A stretch of DNA of 64,000 nucleotides, taken from contig NZ_JAGYJN010000001.1 of assembly GCF_018402035.1 (NCBI RefSeq), positions 682,001-746,000 on the forward strand, in the 5' to 3' direction. This stretch comes from Roseicyclus sp. (GTDB lineage Bacteria; Pseudomonadota; Alphaproteobacteria; Rhodobacterales; Rhodobacteraceae). Made by a program: the position numbers and the translations under genes. The stretch's first letter is position 1, and each line of letters begins with the position of its first letter. Below, one piece after another: positions 29,642-37,562 of this stretch. The notes below the pieces were generated by a model. The model had not been told where the DNA came from. It searched no databases and saw only the letters and a list, made by a program, of their open reading frames with translations.

Positions 29642-29920
29642 CTAGGTCCACGCGGGAAGATCCCCACCGGGCAGGGCCGCGCGGATCTCCATGATCTGGG
29701 CGGGTGGCCAGCCTTGATCGGTGGCGCAATCGATCACCCAAACATCATCCATCATCACGAAATCCACCACCGAGGCGAGGAATTCGGCCTCACCCGCACG
29801 CGCGCGCAGGTCATCCTCGCTGGCACCCGTGGCCCCCAGAAAGACCGGCAGCAACGCCTCTTGCCCGGCCAACCAGCCCAGCATGCCCATCGCGCGAATT
29901 TCGGCTGTTTCTTGTTTCAT
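29642..29920 (-). CDS. DUF3572 protein
   Basis: The 92-residue protein has the DUF3572 pattern: MKQETAEIRAMGMLGWLAG, LLPVFLGATGASEDDLRARA, FLASVVDFVMMDDVWVIDC and a C-terminal IRAALPGGDLPAWT. Function is unknown. This family is commonly found beside pleD/divK-type response regulators in alphaproteobacteria, as here (divergent, 128 bp). ATG 29920 follows TTGGGG. It converges with the MarR gene, 9 bp apart. Confidence 0.85.
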   Translation of the reverse strand: MKQETAEIRAMGMLGWLAGQEALLPVFLGATGASEDDLRARAGEAEFLASVVDFVMMDDVWVIDCATDQGWPPAQIMEIRAALPGGDLPAWT

Positions 29921-29938
29921 CCCCAAGTTCCATGCTGA

Positions 29939-29958
29939 GGTTAAAGAGTTTGTTAACC
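29939..29958. promoter_or_regulatory. GGTTAA inverted repeat between DUF3572 and pleD
   Basis: GGTTAA (29939-29944) and TTAACC (29953-29958) flank 8 bp. It resembles a CtrA-type TTAA-N7-TTAA site but with one extra spacer base, so CtrA binding is uncertain. Confidence 0.35.
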
Positions 29959-30048
29959 ATTCCCGCGCAAAACGTGCCTATAGTATGACCACTCCCGCAC
30001 TCCGGGACAAAGCGTAAATATAAGTCGAGTATCTGGTGAGAGGCGCGC

Positions 30049-31431
30049 ATGACAGGGCGAATTCTGGTCGTTGACGATGTGGCCACGAACCGCATCGTGA
30101 TGAAGGTCAAGCTGGCCTCGGCCTGCTATGCCGTCGACCAAGCCGATTGCGGCGCGGCAGCACTTGTCGCGGCGCGCGCGACACAGCCCGATCTGATCTT
30201 GCTTGATGTCGTCATGCCCGACATGTCCGGCCTTGATGTCTGCGCGCAATTGAAATCCGATCCCGAGACGGCCGATATCCCCATCATCTTGATCACCGCT
30301 GTGGCCGATCGCGACAGCAAGATGGCCGGGCTTGAGGCGGGGGCCGATGATTTCTTGACCAAGCCGGTTGATGAGATGACGCTTTTGGCCCGCGTCCGCT
30401 CGCTCTTGCGGGCGCGCGACACGGCGCGCGAATTGCGCAAGCGCGGTGCCTCGGCACTGGGTTTTGCCGAGGCTGCGGCCCATTTCACCGCGCCGCAAAA
30501 ACCGGGGCGCATCGCACTGATCGCGCCGGGGCCAAAGGGGGCGGTGCTTTGGAAAACCGCCCTTGATGACCGCTTGGGCGGCGAAGTGTCGGTGCTGCCG
30601 CGTGACGCGGCCCTGACCGGCTTTGGCAATGACGAGGGGGACGCGCCCGATGTTTTTGTCATCGCCGCCGATCTGACCCACCGCAACGAGGGTTTGCGGC
30701 TTTTGTCCGATCTGCGCTCGCGCCCCGGAACGCGCAACGCGGCCAGCGTGATGATCTTGCCCGAGGGTGACAGCGAACGCGCGGCCATCGCCCTCGATCT
30801 GGGCGCGCATGATATTCTTTATGACAGCTTTGACGCGCAAGAATTGGCGCTGCGCATCCGCACCCAGCTAGAGCGCAAGCGCCAAGCCGACCGGCTGCGC
30901 GCCTCGGTCGAAGCGGGGCTAGAGATGGCCGTGACCGATAGCCTGACGGGATTGCATAATCGCCGCTACGCGATGTTCGCGCTTGAGCGCATGATCGCGC
31001 AGACCGGGCGCGGCGTCGCGGTGATGCTGCTTGATATCGATCACTTCAAGCGGATCAACGACAGCTTCGGCCATCCTGTCGGGGACAGGGTGCTCAGCCT
31101 TGTGGCGCGGCGGTTGCGCGCGCAGTTGCGCAGCGGCGATTTGATCGCGCGCATCGGCGGGGAGGAGTTCTTGGTCGCCCTTCCCGAGAGCGACAGCGCG
31201 GTGGCCCTTGATTGCGCCGAAAGGTTGCGCGCGGCGATCGGCCAGACCGATTTCGTCATGCGCGGCGATACCCCGCCCTTGGCGGTCACGATCAGCATCG
31301 GGCTTGCGCTGTCGACGCCGGGTGGCCGGGACAGCGCGCAAAGCTTGATCGATCATGCCGATGCCGCCCTTTACGGGGCGAAATCGCATGGGCGCGACAA
31401 GGTCACATTGGCCCCGTTAAGCGCAGCCTAA
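30049..31431 (+). CDS. pleD: PleD-like response regulator diguanylate cyclase
   Basis: The 460-residue protein has receiver 1 (1-120) with DD9-10, phospho-acceptor Asp53 in LILLDVVMPDMSG, Thr83 and Lys105. Receiver 2 (about 153-275) has no acceptor Asp (VFVIAADLT), as for an adaptor receiver. The GGDEF domain (290-455) has active site GGEEF (370-374) and an intact I-site RSGD (361-364). Phosphorylation should drive dimerisation and c-di-GMP synthesis, as in Caulobacter PleD. GAGAGG precedes the ATG. No adjacent histidine kinase. Confidence 0.93.
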   Translation: MTGRILVVDDVATNRIVMKVKLASACYAVDQADCGAAALVAARATQPDLILLDVVMPDMSGLDVCAQLKSDPETADIPIILITAVADRDSKMAGLEAGADDFLTKPVDEMTLLARVRSLLRARDTARELRKRGASALGFAEAAAHFTAPQKPGRIALIAPGPKGAVLWKTALDDRLGGEVSVLPRDAALTGFGNDEGDAPDVFVIAADLTHRNEGLRLLSDLRSRPGTRNAASVMILPEGDSERAAIALDLGAHDILYDSFDAQELALRIRTQLERKRQADRLRASVEAGLEMAVTDSLTGLHNRRYAMFALERMIAQTGRGVAVMLLDIDHFKRINDSFGHPVGDRVLSLVARRLRAQLRSGDLIARIGGEEFLVALPESDSAVALDCAERLRAAIGQTDFVMRGDTPPLAVTISIGLALSTPGGRDSAQSLIDHADAALYGAKSHGRDKVTLAPLSAA

Positions 31432-31448
31432 GGCGATCACGCGCGGGC

Positions 31449-31928
31449 TTAGCGCGGGTCGCGGTGCCCACCCATGCGGCGCAACGCGCGCCTAAGGCGG
31501 TCGGCCATATCCGCACGCGCGGCCGGTGGCATCTGCGCGATCTGATCGAGCAAGGCATCATGGCTGACCTCTTGCAGCGTGACGGTCGCATCGCGCATCC
31601 GCGCAAGGGCCGCGGCGGCGGCGGCGCGGTCAAAGGGCTCGGCGCGCAGCGCTTGGCGCAAGCTCACCAATCCTTCGCCCAATGTGCGCCGCTCGGCGCG
31701 CAGCGTGGCGCGGTCCATGCGCGCGGCAAACCCCGCCCGATCCTCGCGCGAGAGGGCCATGGCGAAAGGCCCAAGCCCCAAGGCGCGCAGGCGCGGATCG
31801 TCGCGATCGCCCATTGGGCCAAAACCGATCATTGCACCGACGACAAGCCCGACAATGGCCAGATTGACCGCCAGCGAAAGCGCCAGCGCGATCTTGAGGC
31901 CGCGCCGCGGTTTCGATTGCTCAGACAT
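31449..31928 (-). CDS. CpxP-like / heavy-metal-resistance family periplasmic protein
   Basis: The 159-residue protein has a short cytoplasmic start (MSEQSKPRRG), one membrane helix (LKIALALSLAVNLAIVGLVVGAM within residues 11-33) and a helical periplasmic domain rich in Arg/Ala (FAARMDRATLRAERRTL, QALRAEPFDRAAAAAALARMR, MADRLRRALRRMGGHRDPR), the pattern of CpxP/Spy/CnrX-like metal-resistance proteins. GGAGG precedes the ATG. It overlaps the anti-sigma gene by 8 nt and is the last gene of the EF-hand/ECF operon, so it may act as a periplasmic sensor. Confidence 0.78.
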   Translation of the reverse strand: MSEQSKPRRGLKIALALSLAVNLAIVGLVVGAMIGFGPMGDRDDPRLRALGLGPFAMALSREDRAGFAARMDRATLRAERRTLGEGLVSLRQALRAEPFDRAAAAAALARMRDATVTLQEVSHDALLDQIAQMPPAARADMADRLRRALRRMGGHRDPR

Positions 31929-32286
31929 CGCTACCCTCCTCCCACAACAGCCCGATCTCGGGCAGTGACCCAAGATCGCCTGTCCAAACCCCGATCTGCC
32001 CGCCCGACAGACCATCGACCAAATCCGGCGCGAAGATACCCAAAGCCAGACCCGCAACACCGGCCAATGTGACCCCCGACAGACCGGGCCAACCACCCAG
32101 CGCGGCGCGGATCTCGGCCAGCCAACCTGGGCCTTTGCGCGGTGGTGGCGGTGCGGCCTGCATCGTGGCTTGCACCCTTGCCGCATCGGCCAGCACGCGC
32201 GCAACAAGGGTATCGGGGACGGTCACCGCCGCCCGCGCGCTTTGCAAAAGCTGATCGAGTTGCTCTTCGTCACGCTCAACTGTCAT
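31921..32286 (-). CDS. putative anti-sigma factor
   Basis: The 121-residue protein starts inside the end of the ECF sigma gene (11-nt overlap). It has an N-terminal cytoplasmic helical part (MTVERDEEQLDQLLQSARAA), a proline-rich linker (QAAPPPPRKGPG), one membrane segment (about 70-90, GVTLAGVAGLALGIFAPDLV) and a short periplasmic tail. Position and topology suggest an anti-sigma factor. It has no HxxxCxxC zinc motif, so it is not the classic ZAS type. The function is inferred from context only. Confidence 0.7.
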   Translation of the reverse strand: MTVERDEEQLDQLLQSARAAVTVPDTLVARVLADAARVQATMQAAPPPPRKGPGWLAEIRAALGGWPGLSGVTLAGVAGLALGIFAPDLVDGLSGGQIGVWTGDLGSLPEIGLLWEEGSDV

Positions 32287-32863
32287 AGCCCAAGGCCTCC
32301 TTTTTGTCGGAAAGCGCGGCACTCAGCGCGCGCTTGCCACGGGCGGTCAGGCTTTCCACGGCCTCCACGCCCAAATCCAGTATCATCGCGATCTCGGGGT
32401 TCGATAGCCCCTCGATATGGCGCAGCACCACGGCTTGGCGTTGCCGCTCGGGCAAAAGGGCCAAGGCCGCGTCCAAGGCCGCCATACGGTCGCCTGCGAT
32501 CATCTGCGCCTCGACGCTCGGGCGCGTGTCGCTATGGCGGTCGGCCTCATCGGTCAGCGTGCTTTGCCCTGATTTGCGCAAACGGTCGGTGCACAGATTG
32601 GCCACCACGCGGTAAAGCCATGTCGCGGGCGCGGCTGGGCCATCTTGCGCCCAATCGGCGGCGGCGCGCCAAAGGCGCAACATCGCCTCTTGCGCGATAT
32701 CCTCGGCCTCGGCCCGGTCGCCCAAGACACGCGCCGCATGGCTTAGGGCGCGTGGCAAAAGCCGCGCGGTCAAGACCCGTGCCGCCCCCGGATCGCCATT
32801 GGCGAACAGGACCATCAAAGCCCCATCACGCAGGGCCGCATATGTGGGCGCATCGTCGGACAT
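32276..32863 (-). CDS. ECF-type RNA polymerase sigma factor
   Basis: The 195-residue protein has sigma region 2 (about 35-100; LLPRALSHAARVLGDRAEAED, IAQEAMLRLWRAA, TWLYRVVANLCTDRLRK) and region 4 (about 130-185; LLPERQRQAVVLRHIEGLSN, PEIAMILDLGVEAVESL). It redirects RNA polymerase to stress promoters. The putative anti-sigma gene overlaps its end. It lies 69 bp after the EF-hand gene on the same strand, so the EF-hand product could belong to its signal path. Confidence 0.92.
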   Translation of the reverse strand: MSDDAPTYAALRDGALMVLFANGDPGAARVLTARLLPRALSHAARVLGDRAEAEDIAQEAMLRLWRAAADWAQDGPAAPATWLYRVVANLCTDRLRKSGQSTLTDEADRHSDTRPSVEAQMIAGDRMAALDAALALLPERQRQAVVLRHIEGLSNPEIAMILDLGVEAVESLTARGKRALSAALSDKKEALGYDS

Positions 32864-32932
32864 GGGTCAACCTAACGCCGCTTGGCGCCAAGGGGAATGC
32901 GCGGCGCATCGGTTGCGCCGCGCCCCAATCAC

Positions 32933-33424
32933 TTAGCCGCGCCAAAAGCCATGGCCGCCACGCCGCGCGCCATCCTCATCATCATGCCGCCCCATGCCGC
33001 CGCGCGCTTGTTCAAGCTCTTCAGTGCTGAGGCTGCCGTTCTCGTCGGCATCAAGACGCTTAAACATCCGCGCCATGCGCATCTCGCGCCGCCCCTCTTG
33101 CATCGATGCCAACTCATCCGTGCTGAGCATGCCATCGCCATTCTCATCGCCGCGCGTCAGCATGCGGTCGATATTGCCAGCTGCGCGGAGCGTGGCGGCG
33201 GCGATCAACTCATCACGGCTGAGATTGCCATCGCCATTGGTATCGGCATTGGCAAACATCGCGGCGGGGCCTGCTTGCATTTCTTCCAAGGTGATCGCGC
33301 CATCGCCGTTTTGATCCATCTGCGAGAAATCCATCGCGCCGCGCATCGGCTGATCGGCTGACGCGGGCAGCGCAAGTGCCAGCGGGATGAGAAGCGCCAA
33401 AGTGCCTGTCTTGAGCGTGAACAT
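32933..33424 (-). CDS. secreted four-EF-hand calcium-binding protein
   Basis: The 163-residue protein has a Sec signal (LALLIPLALALPASADQ) and four EF-hand loops: DQNGDGAITLEE (37-48), DTNGDGNLSRDE (61-72), DENGDGMLSTDE (93-104) and DADENGSLSTEE (125-136). All have acidic 1, 3 and 12 positions, so calcium binding in the periplasm is likely. The tail is His/Gly/Arg-rich (GRHDDEDGARRGGHGFWRG). AGGAG 8 nt upstream fixes ATG 33424. It precedes the ECF, anti-sigma and CpxP-like genes. Confidence 0.87.
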   Translation of the reverse strand: MFTLKTGTLALLIPLALALPASADQPMRGAMDFSQMDQNGDGAITLEEMQAGPAAMFANADTNGDGNLSRDELIAAATLRAAGNIDRMLTRGDENGDGMLSTDELASMQEGRREMRMARMFKRLDADENGSLSTEELEQARGGMGRHDDEDGARRGGHGFWRG

Positions 33425-33555
33425 GTGCAAATCTCCTGTGTGCATCGTGTCTATGAAGCTTTCACGCGGGCGCGGCGCGTTTCCGTCGCAGATTTTTTGC
33501 GCCCCGCGACATGCGCGCACTGGACCTATCGGGCATCGCGCCGCATCTAAGGGGG

Positions 33556-33963
33556 ATGCAAGACACACATACCGATCCCGCCCTGCGCCCCGAATTCCTA
33601 CCCAGCCCGCCCGAGCGGCCCGCAATGCCTGCGATCTTCAAGGGCATGCGCGGGCGCTGCCCCAGCTGTGGCGAGGGTGCATTGTTCAAAGGCTACCTCA
33701 AGCTTGCGCCGCGTTGCGCACATTGCGACGAGGATCTGAGCCATGCGCGCGCCGATGATGGGCCGGCTTACCTGTCGATCCTGTTGACCGCCAAGGTGAT
33801 GGGAACGCTGCAACTGTTCACCTATGACCTGTTCCGGCCCGAGCCTTGGGTTATGGCCGTCAGCTTTTCGCTGGGCGTGGTGGCAATGGCCTTGTTCTTG
33901 CTGCCGCGTTTCAAAGGGCTGATCGTGGGGGTGCAATGGGCCAAGCGGATGCACGGGTTTTGA
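33556..33963 (+). CDS. DUF983 membrane protein
   Basis: The 135-residue protein has an N-terminal zinc-ribbon-like part (GRCPSCGEGALFKGYLKL, PRCAHCDEDLSHARADD) and two membrane helices (AYLSILLTAKVMGTLQLF and VMAVSFSLGVVAMALFLL), the arrangement of DUF983. Function is unknown. A longer frame from 33511 exists; ATG 33556 after AAGGGGG is chosen. The NUDIX gene starts inside its end. It is divergent from the EF-hand gene. Confidence 0.8.
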   Translation: MQDTHTDPALRPEFLPSPPERPAMPAIFKGMRGRCPSCGEGALFKGYLKLAPRCAHCDEDLSHARADDGPAYLSILLTAKVMGTLQLFTYDLFRPEPWVMAVSFSLGVVAMALFLLPRFKGLIVGVQWAKRMHGF

Positions 33964-34631
33964 TCGACAAAAGCGCCATTCGCGATGCGGCCACGGTGAT
34001 CGTGCTGCGCGATGCGGCAACGCGGCCGCGCGTCTTGATGGGCCAACGCGGCAAAGATGCAGCGTTCTTGCCGTCGAAATTCGTCTTTCCCGGCGGCGCG
34101 GTGGATGGGGTGGATCATACCATTCCCCTCGCCGCCCCGCCGCGCGCGGCTTGCGCGGCGGCGCTGGCGCATGATAGCGCGCTTGATCCGGCCGTGCTGA
34201 TCGCGGCGGCAACGCGGGAATTATGGGAAGAAACCGGCCTGTTGGTCGGCGCACCCGATCCGCGCGCGCCCCAGATGCAAGCGCCGCAAGGCTGGCGCGG
34301 CTACATCGCGACTGGGCATTTGCCCGATGGGGCGAGCGCACGCTTCTTGTTTCGCGCGATCACGCCCCCCGGTCGCCCCCGCCGGTTCGATGCGCGGTTT
34401 TTCCTCGTCGACGCGACCGCGCTGCGCAACGACCCCGATGACCTCAGCCGGGCCGAAGATGAATTGGGCCATTTGCAATGGGTCGCACTCGACACCGTGC
34501 GCGGGCTCGATATGCCCTTCATCACCGAGGTGGTCTTGGCTGAATTGGCCGCTCAGCTTGACGGTCGCACCACCCAAGGCGTGCCGTTTTTCGACAATCG
34601 CGGTGATGTCAGCCGTTTTTGGCGGCTTTAG
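33936..34631 (+). CDS. NUDIX hydrolase with a long insert in the Nudix region
   Basis: The 231-residue protein has the Nudix helix RELWEETGLLVG (REUxEExGU), but about 35 residues separate it from the preceding FPGGAVDG. A similar insert is seen in NUDT7/NUDT19-type (CoA/acyl-CoA) hydrolases. It probably hydrolyses a nucleoside or CoA diphosphate. ATG 33936 lies inside the DUF983 gene (28-nt overlap); a TTG at 33960 forming TTGA with the DUF983 stop is an alternative. Translational coupling is likely. Confidence 0.8.
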   Translation: MGQADARVLIDKSAIRDAATVIVLRDAATRPRVLMGQRGKDAAFLPSKFVFPGGAVDGVDHTIPLAAPPRAACAAALAHDSALDPAVLIAAATRELWEETGLLVGAPDPRAPQMQAPQGWRGYIATGHLPDGASARFLFRAITPPGRPRRFDARFFLVDATALRNDPDDLSRAEDELGHLQWVALDTVRGLDMPFITEVVLAELAAQLDGRTTQGVPFFDNRGDVSRFWRL

Positions 34632-34645
34632 AGGGTGGCACAGCC

Positions 34646-35578
34646 TCAAAGCCCAAAGGCATAGGCCCCAAGCGACAGCCACAAAGGCATGATCGCAAAG
34701 GCCAAAAGCGTCTGCACCGTGATCATCGCGGCCATCAGCGGCGCATCACCCCCCAATTGCCGCGCCAGCGTATAGGCCGCAACACCCGTGGGCAGCGCGC
34801 CATAGATCAGCGCCACCTGCGCGGTCAGCGGTGGCAGATCAAGCACCAAGGCCAGCCCCAAGATCACGGCGGGAAAGAGCACCAGCTTGGCCATCGCCGC
34901 CAAACCCATCGGCCAAAGCTCGGCCTGAAGCCCGCGCAGCTTCAGGCTTGCACCAACGCATAGCAGCATGATCGGCAGCGCCGCTTGGCCCAAAACCGCG
35001 AGCGTCTCTTGCAGCACGGGGATCGGTGCAAGCGCGAGCTTGTTCACCACCCCCGCCGCCAAGATCGACAAGATCAGCGGATTGGTCGCAAGGCTGCGGG
35101 CCGCGCCCAACAGCACCGAGCCGCCCGGTCGCGGCATCAGCACCGCAAACAGACCCACCACGGTCAGATTGACCACCGGCACCAGAACCGCCGCGCCCAG
35201 CACGGCCAGTTGCAGCGCGGGATGACCATAGAGCGCCTCGGCCACCGCCAGCGCGATGAAGGTGTTGAACCGCCCCGCCCCTTGCAAGATCGATGTCGCT
35301 TGCGGGCCGGGAAAGCGCAGCAAGACCGCCGCCGCGGTGCCAGCGGCAACAGCGGCGAAAAACCCGCCGTAAAGCGTAGCGGCATAGGGGATCAGGTCAG
35401 GATCGGAAAGGTCAGCCTCGGAAATCCGCACAAAGAAAAGCGCGGGCATCAGCACGAAATAAACCAGCCGGTCATTCAGAAGCCAAAACTCCTCGGAGGG
35501 GATGCCACCGCGACGCAAGGCATAGCCCGTCACGATCAACAGAAAGATCGGCGCAATCGACAGCGCGATGGCGATCAT
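34646..35578 (-). CDS. AEC-family (auxin efflux carrier-like) transporter
   Basis: The 310-residue protein has ten predicted helices in two halves: IAPIFLLIVTGYALRRGG, LNDRLVYFVLMPALFF with the central Asn/Pro motif, and C-terminal YGALPTGVAAYTLARQLGG. The family exports organic anions or amino-acid-like solutes; substrate unknown. The ATG overlaps the stop of the EamA gene (ATGA), so both transporters are co-translated. It converges with the NUDIX gene 14 bp away. Confidence 0.87.
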   Translation of the reverse strand: MIAIALSIAPIFLLIVTGYALRRGGIPSEEFWLLNDRLVYFVLMPALFFVRISEADLSDPDLIPYAATLYGGFFAAVAAGTAAAVLLRFPGPQATSILQGAGRFNTFIALAVAEALYGHPALQLAVLGAAVLVPVVNLTVVGLFAVLMPRPGGSVLLGAARSLATNPLILSILAAGVVNKLALAPIPVLQETLAVLGQAALPIMLLCVGASLKLRGLQAELWPMGLAAMAKLVLFPAVILGLALVLDLPPLTAQVALIYGALPTGVAAYTLARQLGGDAPLMAAMITVQTLLAFAIMPLWLSLGAYAFGL

Positions 35579-36489
35579 CCCCATTCCCCCAGAAAGATCA
35601 GCAAAAGCGATACGACCAACAAGATCAGACCCGCAATCTCCTTGCCGCTTGAGCGTTCGCGCAACCAAAAGACCGAGAAAAGGAAGGTAAAGACCAACTC
35701 CACCTGCCCCAGCGCTTTGACATAGGCCGCCGTTTGCAAGGCAAAGGCCGTGAACCAACCAAGACTGCCCAGCATGGAAGTGAACCCCACCAGCGCCGAG
35801 ACCCGCCATGCGACCAAGACACGCCCAATCTGGCCTGTCTCACGCCATGCCAGCCAGAGGCCCAAGGTCACACTCTGCACGCATGTGGCCGTGAGCAGGG
35901 CCACAGCGGCGCGCAACACCTCATCCCCGCCGATCAAGCTGAGCGTCGCACCCCGGTAGCACACGGCCGAGACCCCGAACAAAAGCCCCGACAACAGCCC
36001 AAAGCCAGATGCTGCATTGAAAATCCGCGCCTGCAGGGGCAAGGCGACATCCGTCTTGGGCGGATCGGACAGCAAGATCACGGCAACAAAGCCGATGCCG
36101 ATGGCCATCACCGCAAAAGACGAGACCGCCTCGCCCAGCACGACCAAGCCGATCAGCGCGGTCAAGATGACCTCGGTCTTGCACAAGGTGACGCCGACCG
36201 CGAAATTGCGCCGCCCGAACAAGGCCACGACACAGGCCGTGGCCAACATCTGGGCGATGGCCCCGGTCACGGCATAGCCCCAAAAGGCGGTGCTGGGCGT
36301 AGGCAAGGCTTGGCCCGTCACCCAAAGCCAAATCCCCAGCGCCAAAGCCACGAAAGGCAGGGCAAAAGCGAACCGCGCCCATGTCGCGCCCATGGTCGAA
36401 AGCGTGGTGACCCGCAAATGCCGTTGCAGCAAGAACCGTAGGTTCTGCATGAAAGCGGCAAAGACGGTGGCGGCGATCCAAAACGGCAT
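35575..36489 (-). CDS. EamA/DMT-family transporter
   Basis: The 304-residue protein has ten helices arranged as two EamA repeats (about 1-140 and 160-304), with features such as VGVTLCKTEVILTALIGLVVLGE, ASGFGLLSGLLFGVSAVCYRG and VELVFTFLFSVFWLRERSSG. Members export metabolites or drugs. It lies upstream of the AEC transporter with a 4-nt overlap and 37 bp after the desaturase stop on the same strand, so desaturase, EamA and AEC could form one unit. Confidence 0.87.
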   Translation of the reverse strand: MPFWIAATVFAAFMQNLRFLLQRHLRVTTLSTMGATWARFAFALPFVALALGIWLWVTGQALPTPSTAFWGYAVTGAIAQMLATACVVALFGRRNFAVGVTLCKTEVILTALIGLVVLGEAVSSFAVMAIGIGFVAVILLSDPPKTDVALPLQARIFNAASGFGLLSGLLFGVSAVCYRGATLSLIGGDEVLRAAVALLTATCVQSVTLGLWLAWRETGQIGRVLVAWRVSALVGFTSMLGSLGWFTAFALQTAAYVKALGQVELVFTFLFSVFWLRERSSGKEIAGLILLVVSLLLIFLGEWG

Positions 36490-36526
36490 GCGCGCTCACA
36501 TGCGCCCTAAGCCGTGCCGCTGCAAA

Positions 36527-37423
36527 TCATTTTTGCTGGGCGGCAGGGGCGGGATAAAGCGGATGAGGGACCGGTTCCTTGGTTCGCAACAAGTGTCGCC
36601 CCGCAATCTCGGCGTAGTTTGCGTAAACATAGCCGCCATTGCGCGTCAGGTAGCGGTCGCGATTGGCGCGGTAATGCGCAGGCAAGCGGTACCATGGCAG
36701 GCGCGGATGCATGTGATGGACGACATGCAAATTATTGTTGAGAAACAGAAATGCCAGCGGACCACGATCTTCGATGATCGCGGTACGCGCCGATGCGCGC
36801 GCATGGGCCTGATGCTCCAGAAAGGTGCGGATCTTCAACAACCCAAGACCGCCATAGCAGGCGCAAAGATAGGCCCAGAGCGGCAAGGGCGCGACAAGAA
36901 CCAGCCCAACAAGCAAACCCGTCACAGGGATGTGCCATAGCCAGCCATAAAGCACCGCTTTATCACCGCTTCGGATCGCGCGCAGGTCGCTTGCCATGAA
37001 AGCGATTTGACCAATCAGCGGGCCAAGGATCACGCGGCCCAAAAGCGTGTTATTTGCCATCAACACGCCCTGATACCAGCGGGGCAGCCGCGCCCAAACA
37101 ACGGGGTCCAAATAGGCCGTCTCTGGATCGTCATAGGGATCAGTGAGATTTTCATCATAGTGATGGGCCAAATGCGTGTCACGAAAGCGCAAATAGGGCA
37201 CGAACAGGTTGAACGAGGCGAACACCAAAGCCTCGCCCGGCCAACGCCACGCGAAAGGATGGCCATGCAGCACCTCATGTTGCAGCGAGGATTGCAGCGT
37301 GATCACCAAGATCAACAGGGGCACCGCCAGCCAAAGGCTGATCAAAGGCAGCCAGAATAAGCCAATGAGCAGCGCCAGATAGCTTGCCGCGATCAATGCC
37401 AGCGTCGGCCATTCGACCCGCAT
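36527..37423 (-). CDS. membrane fatty acid desaturase-family protein
   Basis: The 298-residue integral membrane protein has three histidine boxes: HEVLHGH (49-55), HLAHH (84-88) and HVVHH (near 245), which bind the di-iron centre. Hydrophobic segments are near 8-45 and 150-195. It belongs to the fatty-acid desaturase/carotenoid hydroxylase superfamily; lipid desaturation is likely but the substrate is open. GAGGGGCCT precedes ATG 37423. A strong minus-strand promoter lies about 110 bp upstream, shared with the divergent XRE gene. Confidence 0.85.
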   Translation of the reverse strand: MRVEWPTLALIAASYLALLIGLFWLPLISLWLAVPLLILVITLQSSLQHEVLHGHPFAWRWPGEALVFASFNLFVPYLRFRDTHLAHHYDENLTDPYDDPETAYLDPVVWARLPRWYQGVLMANNTLLGRVILGPLIGQIAFMASDLRAIRSGDKAVLYGWLWHIPVTGLLVGLVLVAPLPLWAYLCACYGGLGLLKIRTFLEHQAHARASARTAIIEDRGPLAFLFLNNNLHVVHHMHPRLPWYRLPAHYRANRDRYLTRNGGYVYANYAEIAGRHLLRTKEPVPHPLYPAPAAQQK

Positions 37424-37508
37424 AGGCCCCTCGCTCCCTGAAACCGGGTTGCTCCGACACCAACAGGCGTATGCGATCTTGCAATCCGCGCGCAGTCGGG
37501 GTTTTCTC

Positions 37509-37562
37509 TCCACAAATGCAACATTGTTGAGTATTATAAACAATGCAGAATTTTTCTGACAA
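37509..37562. promoter_or_regulatory. overlapping divergent promoters with shared inverted repeat
   Basis: Minus strand: TTGTCA (37557-37562) and TATAAT (37533-37538), 18 bp apart, drive the desaturase. Plus strand: TCCACA (37509-37514) and TATTAT (37532-37537), 17 bp apart, drive the XRE gene, whose ATG (37543) is at the expected start, implying a leaderless message. CATTGTT (37522-37528) and AACAATG (37539-37545) form a perfect inverted repeat over both -10 elements and the ATG. Confidence 0.6.

Noticed and set aside
29939..29958. CtrA binding site upstream of pleD
   Set aside because: The TTAA half-sites are 8 bp apart instead of 7, so I list it only as an inverted repeat.
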